Assembly: GCF_963576545.1 (NCBI RefSeq)
Contig: NC_083648.1
Coordinates: 16,133,436-16,197,435 of the forward strand
DNA: 64,000 nt
Reading direction: 5' to 3'
Source: Limanda limanda
Taxonomy: Eukaryota; Chordata; Actinopteri; Pleuronectiformes; Pleuronectidae
Positions 1-64,000 of this stretch are shown one piece after another (the first letter of the stretch is position 1; the number at the start of each line of letters is the position of its first letter). The notes under the pieces were generated by a model. That model had not been told where the DNA came from. It did no database searches and saw only the letters and a list, made by a program, of their open reading frames with translations. The position numbers and the translations under genes were made by a program.

Positions 1-27457
<27,457 letters not shown>

Positions 27458-27582
27458 GACGTCAGGAGGCGGGACTGAGAGGTTAAGAGGGATTTATTTT
27501 ACTGGGTGTATTATAAACTTTATACTAGAGGAGGCAAACTGTATCAGAGTAAAATCACAGGAACCGAATCTCTTCCTTTCTT

Positions 27583-27588
27583 TTTATT
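27583..27588 (-). promoter_or_regulatory. Candidate polyadenylation signal for map3k20
   Basis: AATAAA on the minus strand about 535 bp after the map3k20 stop codon, in CAATAAAAAG context. If used, the transcript would end just beyond it, antisense to the dynein 3' UTR. Confidence 0.5.
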
Positions 27589-27763
27589 GAAAAATGATAA
27601 AATATACAGAGAAATGCCAACAAAAGTCACGCGCTAGATCACAGTTAGAACTGATAAAAGTCAAAGCATGTTTTGAACAAAATTGATCAAATCTACAAAC
27701 TACAAGATTCTCTACAAGCAGAAGGGAAAAACACATCTGACAGTGCTGCCTCATCAGAGCGGC

Positions 27764-27794
27764 GTTCAAGTGTGTTAGTCAGTCACACTTGAAC
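27764..27794. repeat. Inverted repeat, 11-bp stem and 9-nt loop, in the shared 3' UTR
   Basis: GTTCAAGTGTG at 27764-27774 is followed after 9 nt by its exact complement at 27784-27794. Either transcript would form the same hairpin. Confidence 0.8.
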
Positions 27795-27939
27795 CTCTTA
27801 CAGTATGTTATGCATCAGTTCTAATAGCACATTCAGTTACACTGGTGAAATCATTCCGTCAACTTTACAAGACAACGTTGAATTGTCTTTTTGCTCCTTC
27901 ACACTTCACAGTACACATGGGTGTAGTATTCATCCATTC

Positions 27940-27945
27940 AATAAA
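27940..27945 (+). promoter_or_regulatory. Candidate polyadenylation signal for the dynein transcript
   Basis: AATAAA about 480 bp after the dynein stop, and the only canonical hexamer I see on the + strand between the stops. GATAAA near 27597 is a weaker alternative. Confidence 0.45.
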
Positions 27946-28120
27946 AAAAATCTAACAATAGAAATGTGTGTGTACCAGTTGTTTTCAACTGGAGAATCTA
28001 GTGCACATACTGTAGCTCAGATACTGTATGTGCTGACAAATCAAAATCATTCTAGTTTGGCCTCCGTGTTTTTGTGTGTCTATTTGTGTGTGTGTGTGTG
28101 TGTGTTTGTGTGTGTTTGTC

Positions 28121-39650
<11,530 letters not shown>

Positions 39651-39863
39651 CCGGTAGTGGTGGTCCAGTGGAACTACAGTACAGAGCAGGAACACACACA
39701 CACACACACAGGATGGAGGGGAGGTGAGTGTGTGTAAGTTACGGTTTGCAGTCAGTGCAGTCGGCCTGCAGCAGACACACTGTTCAAATATGGTCACTGG
39801 CATGCAGGGCATTCCTCCTTCCTGGATAACTGTGGCTATATTAAGATCCCCCATACACCAAAT

Positions 39864-39894
<31 letters not shown>

Positions 39895-41180
39895 TGCACA
39901 GAAAGATCCAGATATACAGCTCTAACCTGTGGCCTCAGACATAGTAAATCAATCAGAAACAAGGACTGCCACATAAACCTAAATCCATCTCTCTCTCTCT
40001 CTCTCTCTCTAAGACACCAGTGCAGCCAGACTGGGACGGTGCATGTTACTCAACCCAACAGGAATGACCCGGTGACATCATTACGCAGGACGGTCATGGT
40101 GACATCACTGCGTGCAGGGACAGGTGAGATCAGCTCCAGGAAGTTATGACGACTTTCTGTTTGTTGACAGTATCAAATACAAAAGTAGACTTGATCATGA
40201 TTCACTGAGTAAAAACAAGAAGCGTGACTAAGAGGCTAAGGGCTGTTACCCCTCAGAGGATAGAAGCGTTGGATGGAGTGAAAAAACATGAATTGATCAA
40301 TTAATGAGTCCTGCTGCTTGGAATGCAAACAAAAGGATGACACGCAACACTACAGAAGGTTGTAGTGATCCCACATTTGAGATGTTTTGCTCTGGGAGGA
40401 ATACGTGTGCACGGTAAGCAGTTAGGTGGAGAGATAAATCTTTAACAGACAAATTTACCAGGGTTACGTCCTCTAAGAACCATGGGTATTCCCAGCATCT
40501 CCAACTAATAGATACTGTAGTAACTGTACCTCCGTTACAACACTGTCTGTTTGTTTGTTTGTTTGTTTGTCAGCAAGTACTACTAAACAGATTTCAGTGA
40601 AACCTTGTGGAAGGATGGAACATGGGCCAGGAAAGAGCCATTAACATTTAGGCTACTTTCATTTCTTTCTTGTTGTTGTGAACATTGTGTGGTGGTGTTT
40701 CTTTTGACATTTTCAATGTTTTTTTTAGGGAATAAATCACTAATCTTGATTTAAAAAAAATCTGCAAATGGAAATTAGGATTTAATGATCTGCGTTGTTT
40801 TGTTGTCTAAACTATAAGGTGTGATTGAAATTGGACTGTTGGGCCTATTCATTCTACTGAGAGCCATTCTAGTATTCTTGTGCTATAAGAGAATGACTCG
40901 AGACATGTATGGTGCAGCAGCAAAGATCATGTCTTGACCTTAAGAGACCCACAGAGATCATGTGACAGTCAGTGTCATAGTTCAGCGTTATTCACTCAGA
41001 TCTGAGCTAAATTACATTTAGCTCTGCAGCAGATGTCTCCAGTAGCTGAGATCTATTCTCGCTGGATCCGAGTGTTGAACAGAGCAAACAGATGGCTGGC
41101 ATCACCACTTCAGCACCACGTTGGGCAGGACACACTTTTGAAGAAGGTGATTGGACCATTTTCACTGTTAAATTAGCTAT
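39651..41180. other. Intergenic region between map3k20 start and rapgef4 3' end
   Basis: No gene seen. Contains short CA and CT tracts (39690-39712, 39866-39893, 39990-40012) and a decayed family-B repeat around 40555-40880. The spacer must hold the map3k20 promoter, given the head-to-tail order. Confidence 0.5.
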
Positions 41181-41184
41181 TTTT

Positions 41185-41190
41185 TTTATT
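41185..41190 (-). promoter_or_regulatory. Candidate polyadenylation signal for rapgef4
   Basis: AATAAA on the minus strand (TTTATT on +), about 1.1 kb after the rapgef4 stop. It is the first canonical hexamer I noticed downstream; the actual 3' end is unverified. Confidence 0.35.
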
Positions 41191-42264
41191 TACAAGGCAG
41201 ACCACACAAACAGTACATTTACAGGCTGCTCTGGGGGAGGGGGGAGGCAGTTCTTGACTGACACACCATCACATCAAAAGCTCCTGAGTTCAAAGGAAAA
41301 CTAATGACACGTCAATGTCAAGAACACACTCAACTTCTACACCCACAGATACAAAAATAAAATGACTGAACACGGACTGGACACAAACTGGGAGACAACG
41401 AGATTCCCCCTCAGAGTGGGAGAGTCTCTCTGGACTCGGCTGAACGGATCCCAGCGAGAAACTTCACCATCTACAACCGTTTACACTCGTCACCGTCGCA
41501 TGGTGACAAGTTTGAACACTTTTTTTCGATATCATTTGGGCAATAATCTGACTAATACTCTGTTAAGTAGCTTTGGAATTCTATGACTAGTTAAGGGACA
41601 TCGATATTCACCTAAAGGACATTGAATCCTAAAGACAGACTCATGTAGGTTATGGAGTAAATACGTGTGAAGTTCATCTGTGTATCCAACAGGGGAAAGG
41701 AGGAGTCTTCACTACAGTCTGTGGGCTCCTCTGTGTTTTCTGTCTCTGAGTCGGGCCGTCACGAGAATGCTTTCGCTTGACAGGCAGGTACAGTTATATA
41801 TTGTAAACAAGGCTCATCCGGGGTCGGGGGGGGGGGGAGCACAACATCACAGGACACTCCGATAGAAATCCACTGTATAGAACGCAAAGCCTATGAAGTT
41901 CAGTCATGCAGGATATTGATTCAAGTTCTATACATTACAGTTCTATCTAACAGGTCCCAAACAGCGACAGCTAATAAACCATCAGTCTGGGAGGGGGGGG
42001 GTGGGCTGAGACACGGCGACGGGAGAGCAGCTGAACAGTTTGTCTGTCCAGGAAGAAGAAGAGGCGTTTAATGGCACAGTATAAGTCTTGGAGCCACAAG
42101 AGTCCATGACAGTGCTTAAGTCATTTACTGTTGTGATTTGCTACTGATAATTCAAGTTGTGTTATTTCTATCCAGGTCACATGTGTGTTCTGTCTTTGTT
42201 GTTGTTGTTTTTTTTTGTAATGCGGACGTCACAGAGAAGGCGATGGCGGTGGGAGGTCTGGAGC

Positions 42265-60190
<17,926 letters not shown>

Positions 60191-62750
60191 CTGTGGACAA
60201 ACACCAGTAGCTCTTATATTAGGGGTCAAATAGATACATCAGTGTTTGTTTAACTGCATGATGTAACTTGCCAACTGTGATGGAGGATAGGAAATCAATC
60301 AAAAATGCATACTGTGCTGTGGAATGGGCTTTGTATTAATGTTAAACATTTGCAATTACCAGTAAATATGTTAAAACATGAAAAATCGGTGGTGTACTAT
60401 TGCTGTCTACGGATTTGTGTGATTGTGTGTGTACGTGTGGTTCATTGTTCAGTCTGGTGCCTCAGCGATAACAGTAGAGAGCCGCAGGCGTTACTTCGCT
60501 TGGCTCAGACCCCCCACAGGGGTGTTGATGCAAGATCTCATTTGTTCGGTAGCTATTTCTAATACGCTTAAATCTGAGCACACACAAGCGCGTCATTGCT
60601 GGAAATCAGGACGAGCACACACACAGACACGAGAGAGCACACGGAAGTTTCATCTGAGAGCTTAAACGTTCTACTCTGCAATGTGGTGGAAAGGGAACTA
60701 CAGAGCGAGGGGGGGGAAGGAAGACTAAATCGTATGAGAGTAACACACGCTGCAGTTAGCCCCATTCATTCACTTATTTCCCCTCTGCTCGTGACTCAGC
60801 CTTGCACGTGTGTGTGTGTGTGTGTGTGTTCATACAGAATACCTAATGCAGCGTGGGCTCTTTCCTTCACCGACAGGAGGCTGCCTATCTCCAATCCTCC
60901 CTCAGCTCCTTCCTTCCCCCCCGCTCCCAGCTTTCTTCTTCCTCCTCTTTTTCCCCTGACTCCACTAAATATTTCTCTGATCTCCATCTCCGTCCAGACT
61001 TGCAAGTTTTTTGTCAGGATGAAGGAAATGGACAAATGTCTCCCTAATTTCTCCTCTCCATTACTGCCACAAGCTGTGTGTGCCCCCTCCCATCCATATC
61101 CTCAGATATATATCATGCCATTACGATCCCTTTATTATGTTTTGCAAGCTCACAGGCAGCGGTGACTCCCTCTTAACCCACATGCACATGTGCATACAGA
61201 GATACACACATATATTTGTGTTCCAAAGCAGCAGATTGTCTTCAGTAGCTGGGACCTTACTCCCAGATAAACAGACTGTGCTTAAAGGGCTGCACTGCCA
61301 AACATGTCTCCCAGTCCCACAACATCTGCCATTACAAACAGGTCTTTTCTTCTTTCTCTTCCTGTGTTTCTCTCCCTTTATTCTTGTCTCTGACTCATCC
61401 TGCCATCACCCAACTACTGCCTCGGTGCTTCAACAGAGCGTCGTATCCCACAGTGCGCTGGGTTAATGGTTTCAACAGGGGGACTCCCACTCTGTAATAA
61501 GGAGAAACATGGACGTTGATTCTGCAGGGTTAAAGGATCCAGCACCAGCGCCACCCTTCACCTCTCCGTCTGCAGTGAAACGGCTAAGATCTGTCAGTTC
61601 CGATTTTCTGCTCAAAGCCTCGTTGTTTTGTTCTTTCTCTTTTCGTTGTCATGCACGCGCTCGCTCGCTTCCTGCCTGTCTGGTGGAATCTGCCTCGCCC
61701 GTTGGTGTACAAGCAATGTGACCTGAGAGGTGTTCACCTTATCCCCCTCTCCCTCCCTCCATCGCCCTTCTCTCTCCTCCTTGACTTCTCCTTTACTCCG
61801 CCGCCCTCCCACAGTGCCCATGTCAGCAAAGATCTCAGCTTTCAACCACAAATTATGGCTACACAAACACACACACACAAACACACACACACACACACAG
61901 AGGATTCACAAATAGACCACACACTGCGGAGGAAACAGAGAGACACCAGAAGGTTCTTCAGAATATTTTAGGAAACCTCCATCTGGGGAAGTAAAACAAA
62001 TATAAATCATTGGCTGACCAAAATGTCAACACAAACATGTTTCCTGTTGTGGCAGATTAAAATGTTACTGTAGCAGAGTTCTTTCAACACCAATCTGCAT
62101 CGCCACTAACAACCTGAGATCCTGTTAAAACATTGAATATTCATCACTGTATACACTGCTCACTCTTCAATTTACTCTTTTAAAAACAAGTCATCAAATC
62201 ACTCATCCAGCCCTTGACATCTTTGCAAATTAACTTACATGTTCCATGGAGGAAATACTAGGTTTAACTTACAAGCCTAATGGGTTTATCCTGGTATGTC
62301 GTCAGAAAGTGTGTGTTTGCGTGTGCGTGCGTGTGAGTGTGTGTGGGGGTGTATGTGTTGACTGGGCTGTCTTTTACCTTGCTCGGGCGACACTGAACAA
62401 AACAATTCAGATCTTATCTCACACACTTCACAGTCACTTGCAATAAATGTCTTCGGACAGATATATCAGAGTGGTTTGTATCTTAACCTCGTGTCTTCCA
62501 CCTGACTCTCCCCCCTCCCTGCCTCTAATTCCTCACTCGCTCACATCAACAGTCACTGTAGATGAAAGCTCCCAAACACACACAGACACACACAGACACA
62601 CACACACACAGGCTGCTGGATATTGATTGAATAAGAGGCGCATTTAGCTGAGGAGCATTCGGTGCTCGATAATAACATCCTGTCCGGGTTCCTCTTAGGA
62701 CTTAACCTGCTCTTACTGACACCCACTGCTTATAGGCTGCATCTGATTTA

Positions 62751-62792
<42 letters not shown>

Positions 62793-63599
62793 GTATATAT
62801 ATATTGATGTTGTCATCTAAAACTCCAGATTTTTCAACAGAGCATAATAAGACACACCCGTCACACAATAATATTGTGGTCATTATGTTTTACAGAAATG
62901 TAAAGCTGAAAAAAGAAGCTTTCGACTGATCATTTACTCAATCGACAGAAAACTTATTGGCATTAATGTTCATTTTAAGTCTTTACAGAAAACAAAAATG
63001 CCCACGATCGTAGAGGGTTCAGCTTCTCAAATGTGAATATTCAGTGATTTTCTAATACTAAAGTGAACTGAGAGATGTTTGGAGAGGCCACCTTCTCCTT
63101 GTGCTTTTTTCAAATTTGCGGCTTCTTTTTATGAATGACAAAACAGAAGTGCATGCACCCACTCGTATTCCAGGTGAGGATGAGCAGACAAGATGGTAGC
63201 TTCTGGTTGCCAGGGGTAACACGAGGATGTGTCACAGTGAGGTGTGTCCAGAATGTGTGGGTGTATGAGCAGTGGGGTGTATGTCTTAGATCATTGATTT
63301 CTCTTTAGGTGTGAGATGTATCATCTGCCCACTTCCAGTAATTGGTGCACAGTTGCCTCTTCATTTAGTCATTGAAAGCCAGTCATCTCTATTGGACACC
63401 AGGCATAAACCCTTTGTGTCAGCAGAGGCTCAAATCTTACAGCAACCATTAGATGTTGATCATCATCGGTTCAGGTGCTGCTACCTGTTCAGTTCAGTCG
63501 GAAGCAGACCAACTGTGAATGATGGGGGACCTGTGCCTCTGATCCTTATTTCCATGTGATGACTAACGCACACGCCCCAGTGGTTTGTATTCTTAACAG
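60191..63599 (-). other. Upstream rapgef4 intron or 5' region
   Basis: No exon matching the expected first EPAC2 residues was found up to the window edge. Contents: CT-rich blocks (60890-60970, 61740-61810), CA tracts (60808-60828, 61860-61900, 62575-62610), an (AT)n tract at 62753-62804. Probably part of a long first intron. Confidence 0.5.
62753..62804. repeat. AT-rich dinucleotide tract
   Basis: About 52 bp of AT repeats with one CG interruption, upstream of the rapgef4 exons. Confidence 0.9.
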
Positions 63600-63743
63600 C
63601 GAAGCGGTTTGATTTAAAGCCCACAGACATAAACCATGTGCGCCTCATCAGCCATCTTCCACAGCACAGACGTGTCAGTGAACCTCGAAGCCACCGACGC
63701 CTTTGTGACCGAGGAGATGGAAAAGCAGGGATCTCCTAAAAAG
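63600..63743 (+). CDS. Unassigned coding-like exon with start codon, + strand
   Basis: An acceptor-like ttcttaacag precedes 63600. An ATG at 63636 (A at -3, in-frame TAA two codons upstream) opens 36 codons with coding-like composition, starting MCASSAIFHSTDVSVNLEAT and ending EEMEKQGSPKK, then a donor-like gtgtgag at 63744. If unspliced, the frame stops at once (GTG TGA). I do not recognise the peptide. It could be the first coding exon of a neighbouring gene opposite to rapgef4, or chance. Confidence 0.3.
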
Positions 63744-64000
63744 GTGTGAGATGATGTTGCTCTGCAGCTTTTACCGTAGGTCGATGAGGAGTGTGCATCC
63801 GCTGGGAACCACGGGAGGGTTTGACATGACACGATATTACGCTATTACTGCGCGCACACACACACACACACACACAGACACACACACGTATACACACTCG
63901 CGCACGCACGCACGCAGCAATCGCCGGTTCCCGATGAAACACGTTGACGCGGATGAATGAAGGGTTGAAAACAGCGGGATCGTGCGTGGAGCTGTACCGT

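Larger units (their letters stand above)
27458..28120. other. Convergent 3' intergenic spacer between dynein and map3k20
   Basis: The two stop codons face each other across 663 bp. No open coding frame is conserved here. A + strand AATAAA lies at 27940-27945 and a - strand AATAAA (TTTATT at 27583-27588 on +) lies near the dynein stop, so the two 3' UTRs may overlap by about 360 bp. An 11-bp perfect inverted repeat sits between these signals. Confidence 0.7.

Noticed and set aside
39970..39994. Upstream in-frame ATGs for map3k20, e.g. the [10 protein letters not shown] extension at 39344
   Set aside because: The extension is in GT-rich 5' UTR-like sequence and [13 protein letters not shown] matches the known ZAK start.
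63614..63832. Minus-strand frame at the right edge as the missing first rapgef4 exon
   Set aside because: Its peptide does not resemble the expected EPAC2 start (VAAH..., EWIACL) and has no donor in the right phase.

Overview
This window looks like nuclear DNA from a ray-finned fish, probably a percomorph teleost. It has short coding exons with GT-AG introns, dense CA/GT microsatellites, tRNA-derived SINE copies, and TIR elements of the hAT and piggyBac type. Its proteins align from memory with vertebrate axonemal dynein, ZAK/MAP3K20 and EPAC2/RAPGEF4. No bacterial, organellar or viral gene organisation is visible.

Layout. Positions 1-27457 on the + strand carry the 3' two-thirds of an axonemal outer-arm beta-class dynein heavy chain (DNAH9/11/17 group). 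I could chain 66 exons in one open frame, about 3,119 codons, from the linker through AAA1-AAA4, the stalk, AAA5, AAA6 and the C-terminal domain; the N-terminal tail (roughly 1,350 residues) lies left of the window. Positions 28121-39317 on the - strand carry a complete 11-coding-exon ZAK/MAP3K20 kinase gene that ends in an enlarged ZAK-beta-type tail and has no visible SAM or ZAK-alpha exons. Positions 42265-60190 on the - strand carry 29 coding exons of RAPGEF4 (EPAC2; Rap guanine-nucleotide exchange factor), 973 codons plus stop, lacking only the first short coding exon. The dynein and kinase genes are tail to tail with stop codons 663 bp apart. RAPGEF4 lies upstream of MAP3K20 in the same orientation, as in human 2q31.1.

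The three genes are not an operon and need not cooperate. The dynein powers ciliary outer-arm motility, ZAK is a stress MAP3K acting on p38/JNK, and EPAC2 couples cAMP to Rap1/2.

Most notable observations: an AT-AC (U12-type) intron in RAPGEF4; a MAP3K20 copy that appears to encode only the beta form, with a repeat-expanded tail; simple repeats sitting exactly at splice sites (a 130-bp GT tract starting at a dynein 5' splice site, and a GA-rich minisatellite supplying the pyrimidine tract of a RAPGEF4 exon); a 69-nt pre-miRNA-like hairpin in a dynein intron; a possible alternative RAPGEF4 first exon placed where an EPAC2B-type promoter would be expected; and an unassigned + strand coding-like exon at 63600-63743. 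I did not find a wholly new multi-gene system. All exon models were built by eye from splice signals, frame continuity and remembered family sequences, and have not been tested by alignment or RNA data.
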